Assembly (NCBI RefSeq): GCF_020880975.1
Contig: NZ_JAJIWP010000004.1
Span: 186,001 to 250,000 of the forward strand
Reading direction: 5' to 3'
Origin: Mucilaginibacter sp. UR6-1
GTDB lineage: Bacteria > Bacteroidota > Bacteroidia > Sphingobacteriales > Sphingobacteriaceae
Length of the DNA: 64,000 nucleotides
Shown here one piece after another: positions 41,073 through 51,111 of the stretch (positions are counted from its first letter, which is position 1; each line of letters opens with the position of its first letter). The translations under genes were made by a program, and so were the position numbers. Below the pieces are notes generated by a model, which did not search any database, was not told the origin of the DNA, and saw only the letters and a program-made list of their open reading frames with translations.

Positions 41073-41486
41073 TTAACCGACTGATACCTGCGTTTCGGTT
41101 AATGCCGACGCCTCTTGCAACTGCTTGCGGTATTGCGATGGGGTAATGTGTTCAAAAAATTTGAACCACTTGGTAAAGTTTGAGGGATCGTAAGTGAGTT
41201 TACGGGCCACATCCGCTATAGATAGTTCCGGATCGGCCAGCAGGTTCTTAGCTACGGCTATCAGCTTTTTCTCATAAAAATAACATGGATGCAAGCCGGT
41301 ATGCTGCTTGATTACATTACTTAAGTGAGTAGGATGGATAAATAGCAAAGCGGCCAGATCGCGCAGTTCAAACATTTCCTCCACACGGCCTTCAAGCACA
41401 TCTTCAATATGCTTATCTATCTGCTGTAAATAGTTCTGGAAAATTTCTTCCTTACGGTTCAGATATTTTAGCGGTACTTTAGCCAT
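41073..41486 (-). CDS. AraC-type DNA-binding protein (HTH domain only)
   Basis: The 137-residue protein consists mostly of the AraC HTH domain: AALLFIHPTHLSNVIKQHTGLHPCYFYEKKLIAVAKNLL for the first HTH and LSIADVARKLTYDPSNFTKWFKFFEHITPSQYRKQ for the second. There is no ligand-binding domain, just a 40-residue helical leader, so it likely works as a simple activator or with a partner. The SDR gene 1.5 kb away is often paired with such regulators, but there is no direct link here. Confidence 0.87.
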   Translation of the reverse strand: MAKVPLKYLNRKEEIFQNYLQQIDKHIEDVLEGRVEEMFELRDLAALLFIHPTHLSNVIKQHTGLHPCYFYEKKLIAVAKNLLADPELSIADVARKLTYDPSNFTKWFKFFEHITPSQYRKQLQEASALTETQVSVG

Positions 41487-41573
41487 TGGAGTTGGTAAAA
41501 CGCTAAAATAGAAAAACCTTTCCGCAATTATACATGCAGAAAGGCTTTATATGATTTTGCCCGAAGGCGAAAA

Positions 41574-41921
41574 TTAAACGCGTTTTGATTTGATACGTGC
41601 TGCTTTACCGGTAAGCGCGCGCAGGTAGAATAACTTAGCACGACGTACTTTACCGTAGCTGTTTACTTCTACTTTATCAATGTTTGGTGAGTTGATAGGA
41701 AATATACGCTCAACACCAATACCGTTTGATACTTTACGAACAGTAAAAGTTTCAGAAACACCAACACTGTTACGTTGAATAACCACACCCTGGTAAAGCT
41801 GAATACGCTCTTTGTTACCTTCCCTTATTTTATAATGCACAGTAACAGTATCACCTGCTTTAAATACAGGAACTTGTTTTTTTACTACTGATTGCTCTTC
41901 TACAAATTTTACTAAATCCAT
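41574..41921 (-). CDS. rplS: 50S ribosomal protein L19
   Basis: The 115-residue protein matches L19 throughout: [58 protein letters not shown] and [20 protein letters not shown]19 sits at the 30S-50S interface near bridge B6/B8. It is alone on the minus strand, with an unusual leader: a start-codon-region duplicate lies in a perfect hairpin at 41938-41966. Confidence 0.97.
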   Translation of the reverse strand: MDLVKFVEEQSVVKKQVPVFKAGDTVTVHYKIREGNKERIQLYQGVVIQRNSVGVSETFTVRKVSNGIGVERIFPINSPNIDKVEVNSYGKVRRAKLFYLRALTGKAARIKSKRV

Positions 41922-41966
41922 GATTTTTAGCCTTTAAATCCAATTTTTAGCCCGTAAAAATTGGAT
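41913..41966 (-). promoter_or_regulatory. rplS leader, mutually exclusive hairpins
   Basis: In the mRNA the 5' arm ATCCAATTTTTA pairs perfectly with TAAAAATTGGAT (genomic 41938-41966). The same arm can instead pair, with a 2-base bulge, with TAAAAATCATGGAT at the start codon. The start region (41913-41932) and the hairpin arm (41935-41953) are near-identical direct repeats. A TATACTTG -7-like box (41971-41978 region) puts the transcript start at the 5' arm. Confidence 0.6.
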
Positions 41967-42071
41967 TGCAAGTATAGGCATTTTTTTCGTTATCTAAAAA
42001 CAGATTTTAAAAATTTCAACATTTATTATTTTCTCCACAAAAAAAGGGTTGTTCTGCTGTGTTTAAGCACT

Positions 42072-43019
42072 TTAATCGTTGTGGCGGTAACCGGTATGCG
42101 TTATCAAAACGCTGGCGCGCTCTTCCTTATGCAGGGGCACATCCCAGTTGCCCTGGTAGCTTACTTTTACAGGCAGCAGCTCGCCGTTAAAGTTATTCAT
42201 CTCGATATTCATCCGCACTTTAAAGCTCACAAACATGTTGCTAAAGCTCATGTCAATATAACGCCCCATTATCTGGAGTGTGCGGGTATCAAAAATGGTG
42301 GTCATTTCATTGATCATTACATCGCCGGGGGCGGTGCTTGGCTTGCGGATCACCTTGAAACGGTACACCGGTATGCTATCCAGATAAGTACCCCGCGCGA
42401 ACTGGTAATAATAAAACTGCTTCAACTCGGGCGAAAATATCTCTGTTTTGCCGCTGATGAACGGAATGCCGCTAACTTTTGTACCCGGCCTAAAGATGAG
42501 CGTTTTAAGTTTATCCTTATAAGATGCGTTCTTGCTTCCGTCGCCTTTTGAATTATTTGACGGTGAGGCCAATGGTTTGTTGTAAGTGTTGGCGAAAAGG
42601 TAATCGAACATCTCTACCGTGTACAGCTCATACCGGCCATTTTTTTTAAACACCTTGCCGCTATCGCTTTTGGCGATGTATTGGGTATTAGGCTTGCCGT
42701 TAACACGACTGTAATTCATTTTACGATATATGCGGCCATTCACCCTGTCCTTTTTATCGTAAGTATAAATGCTGTTCTCGGCGGTGTAGCTGTACTGCCG
42801 CATACTTTGAAAAGCCTTGTAGAAACTGGTGTCACTGGTTACGGCATCAATAAAATCCTGCACATTGAGTTTATGCGAATTGATATTGATCACCGAATCG
42901 AGTACGATGGTTTTTATCGTATCCGGATTGTAGCGGGTAATTTGTTGCGCTTTACAAAACTGTGCTGCAAAAAGCATCATTATAAATAATACTTTTTTAC
43001 CTGCAATTACCCGTGGCAT
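42072..43019 (-). CDS. secreted uncharacterised protein
   Basis: The 315-residue product has a signal peptide (KKVLFIMMLFAAQFCKAQQ) and then mostly predicted beta strands with many Tyr residues, ending with KVRMNIEMNNFNGELLPVKVSYQGNWDVP. The layout resembles Bacteroidota periplasmic proteins with lipoprotein-carrier-like sheets, but I assign no family. It follows the M20 amidohydrolase gene by 9 bp and is probably co-transcribed with it. Confidence 0.7.
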   Translation of the reverse strand: MPRVIAGKKVLFIMMLFAAQFCKAQQITRYNPDTIKTIVLDSVININSHKLNVQDFIDAVTSDTSFYKAFQSMRQYSYTAENSIYTYDKKDRVNGRIYRKMNYSRVNGKPNTQYIAKSDSGKVFKKNGRYELYTVEMFDYLFANTYNKPLASPSNNSKGDGSKNASYKDKLKTLIFRPGTKVSGIPFISGKTEIFSPELKQFYYYQFARGTYLDSIPVYRFKVIRKPSTAPGDVMINEMTTIFDTRTLQIMGRYIDMSFSNMFVSFKVRMNIEMNNFNGELLPVKVSYQGNWDVPLHKEERASVLITHTGYRHND

Positions 43020-43028
43020 AAAGCGAGG

Positions 43029-44213
43029 TTAATTACCTAACTGCTTAACCGCCAAATAAGCCATAAGGCCGGTACTGGTTTGCAGGGCTGTTTCGTCTAC
43101 ATCAAAGGTTGGGGTATGTACTGATGAGGTAATGCCGCGCTCCTCGTTACGGGTACCAAGGCGGTAAAAACAACTGTTGGCAACCTGCGAGTAATAGGCA
43201 AAATCTTCAGCGGCCATCCATATATCCAGGTCGAGTACATTCTCTTTACCAAGGTAGTCCTCCGCGTGTGAGCGGGCGTTATTGGTTAGTTTTTCCTCAT
43301 TGATCAGGAAAGGATACCCCCTCATGATATTAAATTCACAACTGCCGCCCATGCTTTCGGCAATACCCTCGGCCATTTTTTTCATGCGCTTGTGCGCTTC
43401 CTGGCGCCAGGCCTCGTCCATGGTACGGAAAGTACCTTCCAGGTAAACCTCGTTAGGTATAACATTGGTAGCGCCATTGGCGATCACCTTACCGAACGAA
43501 AGTACCGACGGGCTTTTAGGGTCGGCAAAGCGGCTAACCACCTGCTGCAGGGCCGTTAATATATGCGCGGTGATAATCACCGGATCAACATTTTGCTGTG
43601 GTTGTGCACCGTGGCCGCCTTTACCTTTTACGGTAACATACAATTCATCGGTACTGGCCATGTATTTGCCTGCGCGAAAACCTACCTTACCGGCATCAAT
43701 CAGCGGCATAACATGCTGGCCGATCACTGCATCGGGCTTAGGGTTTTCCAGTACCCCTTCTTTAATCATCAGGCTGGCACCACCGGGCAGTTTTTCTTCC
43801 GCCGGTTGAAATATCAGTTTTACGGTACCGCCAAACTCGCTTTTAAGCTGCGTTAAAATTTTGGCCGTACCCAATAATGATGAGGTATGCACATCGTGCC
43901 CGCAGGCGTGCATTACGCCTGGGTTTTGAGATTTATAAGGCACATCGTTAGCCTCTAAAATCGGCAAAGCATCCATATCGGCACGCAGGGCGATCACCTT
44001 GTCCGACGGTTTATCACCTTTTATCAGGGCTACCAAACCAGTATCAGCCATTTTATGATACTCCAAACCTATTTCCTCCAGCTTACGCGCTACAAAGGCT
44101 GAGGTTTGTACCTCGTGGAAAGAAAGCTCGGGGTTGGCGTGCAGATGGTGGCGGTTGCCTACCACATCATCATAAATAGTTTTGGCTAATTCCTGTATCT
44201 GTTCCTTAATCAT
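43029..44213 (-). CDS. M20-family amidohydrolase
   Basis: The 394-residue enzyme has the M20D signatures: HLHANPELSFHE, LRADMDALPI, HACGHDVHTSSLLG with the metal-binding His/Asp, and QPAEEKLPGGASLMI with the catalytic Glu. A dimerisation domain is inserted (DELYVTVKGKGGHGAQPQQNVDPV). These are N-acyl-amino-acid or peptide deacylases; the substrate is not readable. Its start overlaps the SPOR gene by 8 bp. Confidence 0.92.
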   Translation of the reverse strand: MIKEQIQELAKTIYDDVVGNRHHLHANPELSFHEVQTSAFVARKLEEIGLEYHKMADTGLVALIKGDKPSDKVIALRADMDALPILEANDVPYKSQNPGVMHACGHDVHTSSLLGTAKILTQLKSEFGGTVKLIFQPAEEKLPGGASLMIKEGVLENPKPDAVIGQHVMPLIDAGKVGFRAGKYMASTDELYVTVKGKGGHGAQPQQNVDPVIITAHILTALQQVVSRFADPKSPSVLSFGKVIANGATNVIPNEVYLEGTFRTMDEAWRQEAHKRMKKMAEGIAESMGGSCEFNIMRGYPFLINEEKLTNNARSHAEDYLGKENVLDLDIWMAAEDFAYYSQVANSCFYRLGTRNEERGITSSVHTPTFDVDETALQTSTGLMAYLAVKQLGN

Positions 44214-44655
44214 TACCTGTTTCTAATTTAGGGGGATTGATCTTACCCGGAATAACAAACATGCCCGAAAAATAGGGTTTTAACTCTTCGAGCATCTTCT
44301 GTGCTTCGAGCCTTGTCCTGAAATCACCTGCATGTACCTTGAAGTTCGGGTCGCGATAGCTGATGTAGGTGCGCATGTCAGGATGCATATCCTGAAAACG
44401 ATTTTGAGCTTTGTAGGCGTCCTTACGGTTCGATCCGTTAAATATTTGCACGCGGTAACCATAGTTTGAGCTGCGGGCACCGCTGTTTTTATTAAGATCG
44501 GCCCAGCGGTTAATGAGCGTATCAACACGCGGGTCTTTAACCACTTCAACACGACCGCGCTGCGCGGATGCGCCAAGGGCAATCATTATAAAAAAAACAC
44601 AGCACCCGGCTACTTTGGCAATTAATGCTTTGTATGTGGATACTGTGTTATTCAT
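44206..44655 (-). CDS. SPOR-domain envelope protein
   Basis: The 149-residue product starts with a signal or anchor segment (VAGCCVFFIMIALGASAQ). A C-terminal SPOR domain follows: YGYRVQIFNGSNRKDAYKAQNRF, then NFKVHAGDFRTRLEAQKMLEEL. SPOR domains bind peptidoglycan lacking stem peptides at division sites. It overlaps the M20 gene by 8 bp. In Bacteroidota such small SPOR proteins probably act in the periplasm. Confidence 0.88.
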   Translation of the reverse strand: MNNTVSTYKALIAKVAGCCVFFIMIALGASAQRGRVEVVKDPRVDTLINRWADLNKNSGARSSNYGYRVQIFNGSNRKDAYKAQNRFQDMHPDMRTYISYRDPNFKVHAGDFRTRLEAQKMLEELKPYFSGMFVIPGKINPPKLETGND

Positions 44656-44674
44656 TGATGTTATTTAGTAAAAT

Positions 44675-44769
44675 CGTCATTGCGAGCTACGAAGCAATCT
44701 CTTTAATCTTGACTTAACCATATATAGTGGCTCAGCTTAGCAGAGATTGCTTCGTACCTCGCAATGACG
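44675..44769. repeat. REP-like palindrome, CGTCATTGCGAG type
   Basis: Two 28-bp arms (44675-44702 and 44742-44769) are reverse complements with one mismatch, and the loop is 39 bp. The arm begins CGTCATTGCGAG. It lies between the secA and SPOR genes. Confidence 0.82.
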
Positions 44770-44837
44770 AATGATTTATTTGTTATCGTATTCATCTGCA
44801 CATCTGCATATCCACGCATCTGCACATCCAAAAAGCC

Positions 44838-47800
44838 TTACGCCAGGCCTATACCGTGGCAGTTTTTGTATTTTTTGCCGCTTCCGCAAGGGCAAGGATC
44901 ATTTCGGCCTATCTTTTGTTCAACACGTACCGGTGTGGCTTTTTCAAGCTCACGGGTGTCGTCCATTGGTACACCGTTGCTTTCCTGCACTACTTCGGCC
45001 TTTGAGGCTTTTATCTGGCGCAGATCAGTTTTTGGCTGCGGCCTTGCTTCACGAATCTCTTCCGGATGCTGCTGCTGTACCGGGATACCACCACGGAACA
45101 GGAAGCTTACCAGCTCCTTATTCACGTTAGCAAGCATCTGGCGGAACAACTCGAATGCCTCGAATTTGTAAACCAGCAACGGATCCTTTTGCTCATAAAC
45201 CGCATTTTGTACGGATTGTTTCAACTCATCCATTTCGCGCAGGTGCTCTTTCCAGGCATCATCTATCAGGTAAAGAACTACGTTCTTCTCAAACGATTTG
45301 ATCACCTCGTGGCCCTGGTTTTCCACCGCTTTTTTAAGCGGAACGGCTATTTGTATACCATGTACACCATCAGTAAATGGCACCACAATGTTTTCAACCT
45401 GCGTACCGCGGGTTTCAAACACATCTTTCAGCACCGGGTATGCCTGGCTGGCTATCGCGTCTGACTTACGTTTGTAAAAATCAGTAACCTCGCCAAAAGT
45501 TTTATCAACCAGGTTATTTAGTGATATACTGCTGAATTCGTCTTCGGTCAGCTCTACATCAACCGAGAATATGCGGATCACTTCCAGCTTAAAGCCTTCG
45601 TAATTGTTTGACTCCTTGTATTCGGTAACAATATCTTCAACCACATCAAAAATGGTGTTGTTGATATCCACATCCAGGCGCTCACCAAACAGGGCGTTTT
45701 TACGTTTCGCGTAGATCACGGTACGTTGTGAGTTCATCACATCATCATACTCCAGCAAGCGTTTACGTATACCAAAGTTGTTTTCTTCAACCTTTTTCTG
45801 CGCACGCTCAATTGATTTTGAGATCATGGAGTGCTGTATTACTTCGCCCTCCTCAATACCCATACGTACCATCAGGTTTGAGATACGCTCTGAGCCGAAC
45901 AAACGCATCAGGTTATCCTCAAGCGATACGAAGAACTGTGACGAACCCGGATCGCCCTGACGGCCTGCACGACCGCGCAACTGCCTGTCAACACGGCGAG
46001 ATTCATGCCTTTCGGTACCAATAATGGCTAAACCACCGGCATCCTTAACACCCTCGCCCAGTTTAATATCCGTACCACGACCGGCCATGTTAGTAGCAAT
46101 GGTTACGGTACCTGCCTTACCGGCTTCGGCCACAATATCAGCCTCTTTTTGGTGCAGCTTGGCATTAAGCACATTATGTTTGATACCGCGCAGTTTAAGC
46201 ATACGGCTCAATAGTTCTGATATCTCTACCGAAGTAGTACCCACCAGTACCGGGCGGCCTGCTTGTGTCATTTTCACGATCTCGTCTGCAACGGCATTGT
46301 ATTTTTCACGCACGGTACGATATACCAGATCCTGGCGATCCTCGCGGCGTGTTGGCGTATTAGTTGGTATCTCAACTACATCCAGTTTATATATCTGCCA
46401 AAGCTCACCCGCTTCGGTAACGGCAGTACCCGTCATACCACAAAGCTTGTGGTACATCCTGAAGTAGTTTTGCAGCGTTACCGTAGCAAAGGTTTGGGTA
46501 GCATCCTCAACCTTAACGTTCTCTTTAGCTTCAATAGCCTGGTGCAAACCATCCGAGTAACGGCGGCCATCAAGTACACGGCCTGTTTGCTCGTCAACTA
46601 TCTTTACTTTTCCATCGTCAACAATGTACTCGGTATCCTTTTCAAACAGGGTATAAGCCTTCAGCAATTGGTTTACCGAGTGTATACGCTCTGATTTGAT
46701 CGAGAAATCGCGCATCAGGGCATCTTTACGGGCAATTTTTTCTTCAGGAGCCAGGTCTGATTTTTCAATCGCGGCAATCTCGGTACCTACATCAGGCATT
46801 ACAAAAAAGTGCGGGTCTTCGCCTGACGCGGTGATCAGTTCAATACCTTTTTCGGCAAGTTCAACCGAGTTGCTTTTTTCATCGATTATAAAGAAAAGCT
46901 CGGCATCCACCTTATGCATTTCTTTATTCTGATCCTGCATGTAGTGGTTCTCGGTTTTTTGCAGTACCTGCCTGTTGGCGCCTTCGCTCAGGAATTTAAT
47001 GAGCGCTTTATTTTTAGGCAAACCACGGTGGGCGCGCAATAAGGCCATACCACCATCCTCAACACCGGCTTTGCCATCGTTAATTTGCTTTTTGGCCTCA
47101 TTTAATATACCGGTAATGTAGTTACGCTGCGCGTTAACCAAACGCTCAATGCGTGGTTTCAAATCATAAAATTCATGCTCATCACCACGTGGTATCGGGC
47201 CTGATATGATCAACGGGGTACGCGCATCATCCACTAATACGGAGTCAACCTCATCCACCATGGCAAAGTGCAGCTTGCGCTGTACCAGCTCTTCGGGGCT
47301 ACGTGTCATATTGTCACGCAGGTAGTCAAAACCAAATTCGTTGTTGGTACCAAAGGTAATGTCAGACAGGTAAGCACGGCGGCGTGCATCTGAGTTAGGC
47401 TCGTGCCTGTCAATACAATCAACAGAAAGGCCATGGAACTCATACAGCGGCCCCATCCACTCCGAGTCACGGCGGGCCAGGTAATCATTCACCGTTACAA
47501 TGTGTACACCCTGCCCGGCCAGCGCGTTAAGGTAAGCAGGCAGCGTGGCTACCAGCGTTTTACCCTCACCTGTGGCCATCTCGGCAATTTTACCCTGGTG
47601 TAGTACTATACCACCAATAAGCTGTACATCATAATGTACCATGTTCCAGGTAACCTCGTTGCCGGCGGCTATCCAGGTATTATGATGTATGGCTTTATCG
47701 CCTTGTATAATAACATTCTTTTTGCGGGATGCCAGGTCACGATCAAACTGGCTGGCGGTAACCTCAATGGTTGGGTTACCGGCAAAGCGGCGCGCGGTTT

Positions 47801-48149
47801 CTTTTACCACGGCAAAAGCCTCGGGTAAAATATCCATCAATATCACCTCAAGCTCCTTGTCGCGATCCTTGCTCAGCTTATCTAACTGGGTATAAAGCTC
47901 AACCTTTTCGCTTACGTCAAGCTCGGGGTTATTATCTGTCTGATCTTTAATGGCAGCGATCTGCTCATCAATACCGGCCAGCTTTTCCTGTATGGTTTGC
48001 TTAAACTGTATGGTTTTTGCGCGCAGTTCATCATTGCTTAATGCGTCAAGCTTGGCAAACTCGGCCTTAATTTTATCAACTATAGGGTTAATGCCTTTTA
48101 CGTCGCGTTCTGATTTGCTCCCAAAAAGCTTACTGAAAAAATCTAACAT
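44838..48149 (-). CDS. secA: preprotein translocase ATPase SecA
   Basis: The 1103-residue ATPase drives protein export through SecYEG. Visible parts: N-terminal helical domain, Walker [31 protein letters not shown], the cross-linking domain, motif [10 protein letters not shown] in NBD2, and the C-terminal zinc motif with [14 protein letters not shown] that binds SecB or ribosome-related partners. It is longer than the about 900-residue E. coli protein because of inserts typical of Bacteroidota. A TACATTTG -7 box lies about 70 bp upstream. Confidence 0.98.
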   Translation of the reverse strand: MLDFFSKLFGSKSERDVKGINPIVDKIKAEFAKLDALSNDELRAKTIQFKQTIQEKLAGIDEQIAAIKDQTDNNPELDVSEKVELYTQLDKLSKDRDKELEVILMDILPEAFAVVKETARRFAGNPTIEVTASQFDRDLASRKKNVIIQGDKAIHHNTWIAAGNEVTWNMVHYDVQLIGGIVLHQGKIAEMATGEGKTLVATLPAYLNALAGQGVHIVTVNDYLARRDSEWMGPLYEFHGLSVDCIDRHEPNSDARRRAYLSDITFGTNNEFGFDYLRDNMTRSPEELVQRKLHFAMVDEVDSVLVDDARTPLIISGPIPRGDEHEFYDLKPRIERLVNAQRNYITGILNEAKKQINDGKAGVEDGGMALLRAHRGLPKNKALIKFLSEGANRQVLQKTENHYMQDQNKEMHKVDAELFFIIDEKSNSVELAEKGIELITASGEDPHFFVMPDVGTEIAAIEKSDLAPEEKIARKDALMRDFSIKSERIHSVNQLLKAYTLFEKDTEYIVDDGKVKIVDEQTGRVLDGRRYSDGLHQAIEAKENVKVEDATQTFATVTLQNYFRMYHKLCGMTGTAVTEAGELWQIYKLDVVEIPTNTPTRREDRQDLVYRTVREKYNAVADEIVKMTQAGRPVLVGTTSVEISELLSRMLKLRGIKHNVLNAKLHQKEADIVAEAGKAGTVTIATNMAGRGTDIKLGEGVKDAGGLAIIGTERHESRRVDRQLRGRAGRQGDPGSSQFFVSLEDNLMRLFGSERISNLMVRMGIEEGEVIQHSMISKSIERAQKKVEENNFGIRKRLLEYDDVMNSQRTVIYAKRKNALFGERLDVDINNTIFDVVEDIVTEYKESNNYEGFKLEVIRIFSVDVELTEDEFSSISLNNLVDKTFGEVTDFYKRKSDAIASQAYPVLKDVFETRGTQVENIVVPFTDGVHGIQIAVPLKKAVENQGHEVIKSFEKNVVLYLIDDAWKEHLREMDELKQSVQNAVYEQKDPLLVYKFEAFELFRQMLANVNKELVSFLFRGGIPVQQQHPEEIREARPQPKTDLRQIKASKAEVVQESNGVPMDDTRELEKATPVRVEQKIGRNDPCPCGSGKKYKNCHGIGLA

Positions 48150-48219
48150 ATATTTTTAAATAGCTATGTTCATAACTCAACAATTGCGCCACAGCACATT
48201 GCAAAGCCATTTTGACAGG

Positions 48220-48227
48220 CAAATGTA
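48220..48227 (-). promoter_or_regulatory. secA promoter (-7 box)
   Basis: TACATTTG on the minus strand is a perfect TAnnTTTG. It predicts a 5' leader of about 64 nt. No clear -33 box. Confidence 0.45.
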
Positions 48228-48289
48228 AGATTTTTTAGATTAACCGGGCTTATTGACATTAAAGCTTAAAAAGATGATAATATCAGGTA

Positions 48290-48838
48290 TTAATTACGTT
48301 CATCGGGCTTGTCATCATTATCCTCATCGCCAAAGTCTTCATCATCATCAAATCCCTCATCGTCAAACCCTTCAAAAAACTTTTCTTCGTCAAACATCAG
48401 TTCTTCCAGTTTTTCCTGCTCGGGGGTGCTGGTGTCAAAGCGGATGGCCCAGTTGTCGGGTATGTCATAACTTTTATCAAAGCCGCGTATCCAATCCACA
48501 AAAACAAGCCTGAACTCCTCTACCTTATCGCGCATTAATTGTACATAATCCTCCTCGTTAATATTAACCATCGAGGCGAATGATACGGCGTTGAACATAT
48601 CCTGCACGGCCAGCTTGATCAGCACGGCATTTTGCATCCGTAATGAATATAAACCACCGCCTTCGGCACCGGCTATTTTGGCTTGTATAATGGCGGCGTT
48701 GCTCAGCATCTGCGCGGCCAGGTGTTCTTTCATGTCGTCCTCTTTCAGGGCTTCGGCAATAACATCTATCAGATCAAACAGTTCCTGGGCTTTTTGATAT
48801 ACCGGCAGTTTTTCAAACTTATGAGGTTTGCGTTCCAT
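48290..48838 (-). CDS. uncharacterised protein with acidic tail
   Basis: The 182-residue protein begins with a helical region (KLPVYQKAQELFDLIDVIAEALKEDD) and has ANMLSNAAIIQAKIAGAEGGG-like helices in the middle (LAAQMLSNAAIIQAKIAGAEGG). It ends in an Asp/Glu-rich tail of about 35 residues. It resembles the four-helix-bundle proteins of the 23S-intervening-sequence type (KLPVYQKAQEL), but the assignment is tentative. It is a soluble single gene upstream of secA. Confidence 0.6.
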   Translation of the reverse strand: MERKPHKFEKLPVYQKAQELFDLIDVIAEALKEDDMKEHLAAQMLSNAAIIQAKIAGAEGGGLYSLRMQNAVLIKLAVQDMFNAVSFASMVNINEEDYVQLMRDKVEEFRLVFVDWIRGFDKSYDIPDNWAIRFDTSTPEQEKLEELMFDEEKFFEGFDDEGFDDDEDFGDEDNDDKPDERN

Positions 48839-48969
48839 AGTTAGTTATAAAGATAGCGGTATATACCTTATATATAGTATAAATAACAGATAAAAGGCCA
48901 ATATTACCGCCAATTTGTACAGCCGGTCAATCTGCTTTCAGTATATAACTTATCTCTAAGCCAAAATAG

Positions 48970-48977
48970 TATCTTTG
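48970..48977 (+). promoter_or_regulatory. purD promoter (-7 box), leaderless
   Basis: TATCTTTG ends 5 bp before the ATG at 48983, so transcription should start at or beside the start codon. Confidence 0.6.
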
Positions 48978-48982
48978 CGGGC

Positions 48983-50257
48983 ATGAACATCCTGATCCTC
49001 GGTTCGGGCGGAAGGGAAAGCGCCTTCGCCTGGAAATTGTCGCAAAGCCCAAAATGCGAATCATTGTTTATTGCTCCCGGCAATGCCGGTACAGGGCAGT
49101 ATGGCACCAACGTTGATATTAAGGTTACAGATTTTGCCGCCATTAAACAATTTGTGCTGGCAAACAACATTAACATGGTGTTGGTTGGCCCCGAGGAGCC
49201 GCTGGTAAAAGGCGTGCACGATTTCTTTTTGGCCGATGACGAGATCAAACACATCCCGGTGATTGGCCCGCAGGCCGAGGGCGCGCAGTTGGAAGGCAGT
49301 AAGGATTTTTCAAAACAGTTTATGGAGCGCCACAACGTGCCTACAGCGGCATCGCGCACATTTACCCGAGAAACTTTGCAGGAAGGATTTGAATACCTGC
49401 CAACTTTAGGCTTACCCGTAGTATTAAAGGCCGACGGACTTGCCGCAGGCAAGGGTGTTTTAATATGCCTTACCCTTGAGGAAGCACAGCTTGAACTTGC
49501 CGAAATGCTCACCAACGCCAAATTTGGCGCGGCAAGCTCAAAAGTGGTTATCGAACAGTTTTTGCAGGGCATTGAACTATCAGTATTTGTACTTACTGAT
49601 GGCAATAGTTACAAAGTGCTTCCATCAGCCAAGGATTATAAACGCATTGGCGAGGGCGATACCGGGCTAAACACCGGGGGCATGGGTTCAGTTTCGCCGG
49701 TGCCTTTTGCAGATGAGGAATTTTTGAAAAAGGTTGAAGAACGCGTTATCATCCCAACGGTTGAAGGTTTAAAACAAGATAACATACCTTATAAAGGCTT
49801 TATTTTTATAGGCCTGATGAATTGCGGCGGCGACCCTTACGTAATTGAATACAACTGCCGCATGGGCGACCCTGAAACCGAAAGCGTATTGCCACGTATA
49901 GAAAGCGACCTGGTTGACCTGCTGGAAGGTGTTGCCGAAGGTACCCTGATCGACAAACAGTTTACCATATCAAACAAAGTAGCGGCTACCATAGTATGCG
50001 TAGCGGGCGGCTACCCGGGTGAGTACCTGAAAGATAAAACCATTACCGGCATCGAGAACATTCGCGATTCTATTGTTTTCCACGCAGGTACTACCACCGT
50101 TGGCGAGGATGTACGCACCGCAGGCGGCCGTGTGCTGGCAATAACCACTTTGCAGGATAACCTGTTCGATGCCTTGCAGCAAGCTACTGCCGATGCCAGC
50201 CGCATCTATTACGATGGCGTTTATTTCAGGAAAGATATCGGGTTTGACCTGGTGTAA
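48983..50257 (+). CDS. purD: phosphoribosylamine-glycine ligase
   Basis: The 424-residue ATP-grasp enzyme joins phosphoribosylamine and glycine in purine synthesis. It shows the N-terminal MNILILGSGGRESAFAWKL, the ATP-grasp lid LPVVLKADGLAAGKGVLI, GLNTGGMGSVSPVPF and the metal-binding EYNCRMGDPETE. Length and motifs are complete. It is monocistronic and seemingly leaderless. The downstream gap is filled with palindromic repeats. Confidence 0.97.
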   Translation: MNILILGSGGRESAFAWKLSQSPKCESLFIAPGNAGTGQYGTNVDIKVTDFAAIKQFVLANNINMVLVGPEEPLVKGVHDFFLADDEIKHIPVIGPQAEGAQLEGSKDFSKQFMERHNVPTAASRTFTRETLQEGFEYLPTLGLPVVLKADGLAAGKGVLICLTLEEAQLELAEMLTNAKFGAASSKVVIEQFLQGIELSVFVLTDGNSYKVLPSAKDYKRIGEGDTGLNTGGMGSVSPVPFADEEFLKKVEERVIIPTVEGLKQDNIPYKGFIFIGLMNCGGDPYVIEYNCRMGDPETESVLPRIESDLVDLLEGVAEGTLIDKQFTISNKVAATIVCVAGGYPGEYLKDKTITGIENIRDSIVFHAGTTTVGEDVRTAGGRVLAITTLQDNLFDALQQATADASRIYYDGVYFRKDIGFDLV

Positions 50258-50317
50258 TTAGTCATTGACGCTGATTAGTATGGATTTTTGATGCGTTGAT
50301 TATTGATTAAAACAGGA

Positions 50318-50400
50318 TGTCATTTCGAGCGATAGCGAGAAATCTGTCTGCGTTCATAGCAAAGCGATAGATTTCTCCTCGTACCTCGTTCGAAATGACA
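50318..50400. repeat. REP-like palindrome, GTCATTTCGAGCGA type
   Basis: TGTCATTTCGA (50318-50328) and TCGAAATGACA (50390-50400) pair perfectly; AGAAATCT/AGATTTCT extend the stem inward. Confidence 0.8.
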
Positions 50401-50430
50401 AGATTTTATAGAAAAAGAGAAGCGCAGGCC

Positions 50431-50506
50431 ATGTCACCCTGAGCCTGTCGAAGGGCGAGCGATGTACTAACCAAGCGGCGAATGCTTCGACAAGCTCAGC
50501 ATGACA
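50431..50506. repeat. REP-like palindrome, CACCCTGAGCxTGTCGAAG type
   Basis: The arm 50431-50453 (containing GAGCCTGTCGAAG) pairs with 50485-50506 (CTTCGACAAGCTCAGCATGACA) with two mismatches and small bulges. It is a different family from the adjacent repeat. Confidence 0.78.
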
Positions 50507-50589
50507 AAGCGATCAACACTACACGAGATTGCGTAGAAGCACTTTATTCAAAGTCCTCCCCACCGGGGAGGATTTAGGAGGGGTGAAGC

Positions 50590-51111
50590 TCAATACTTCA
50601 CAAACTTATCCAACTGCTCTTCGGTATATTTTATCGTGTCATCATTAAACAGGTTACCGTCGGCATCAAACTCTTTGCTTATTAGGGGGATATGCAATTT
50701 TAGCGGTAATACGTGCAGGTGCATGTAGTTACAAACGCCCGTAAAGTGGTCAACCCCGCGTATGTTGCCGTACTTGCCTGATGATACACCCACCAGCGCG
50801 GCCTTCTTTTCATAAAAACTATCGGGCCAGGCGCAGGCATCAATAAATACCTTTAATATCCCCGGGAAACTGCCGTTATACTCCGGTATAATAAAGATGA
50901 ATTTCTGGGTACCGGTTATCATTTCCTGTATGGGTTTAAAAGCTTCGCTGCGCTTGCCATACAAATCAGTAACTATAAGGTTTGGCGGCAACTCTTCCAA
51001 TGAAAATACCCGGGCCTGCTGCCCTTTTTCGGTTAATCTTTTTTTATAATACGCGGCCAGTTTTAATGTGGCGCTACCCTCGCGGTTTGTTGATGATATA
51101 ATGGTGATCAC
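50590..51111 (-). CDS. NADPH-dependent FMN reductase family protein
   Basis: The 173-residue flavodoxin-like protein starts with ISSTNREGSATLKLA (phosphate-binding loop) and has FIIPEYNGSFPGILKVFIDA and ALVGVSSGKYGNIRG, matching the NADPH-dependent FMN/azo-reductase family. It likely reduces FMN or quinones. It is transcribed alone and is divergent from parA. Confidence 0.88.
   Translation of the reverse strand: MITIISSTNREGSATLKLAAYYKKRLTEKGQQARVFSLEELPPNLIVTDLYGKRSEAFKPIQEMITGTQKFIFIIPEYNGSFPGILKVFIDACAWPDSFYEKKAALVGVSSGKYGNIRGVDHFTGVCNYMHLHVLPLKLHIPLISKEFDADGNLFNDDTIKYTEEQLDKFVKY

Larger units (their letters stand above)
50258..50589. other. repeat-filled gap between convergent genes
   Basis: The 332-bp gap contains three hairpins: 50318-50400, 50431-50506 and 50552-50570 (TCCTCCCC/GGGGAGGA). 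No gene is seen. Confidence 0.7.

Noticed and set aside
41961..42551. 196-codon frame antisense to the secreted-protein gene
   Set aside because: Shadow of the real minus-strand gene at 42072-43019, which has a signal peptide and proper composition.
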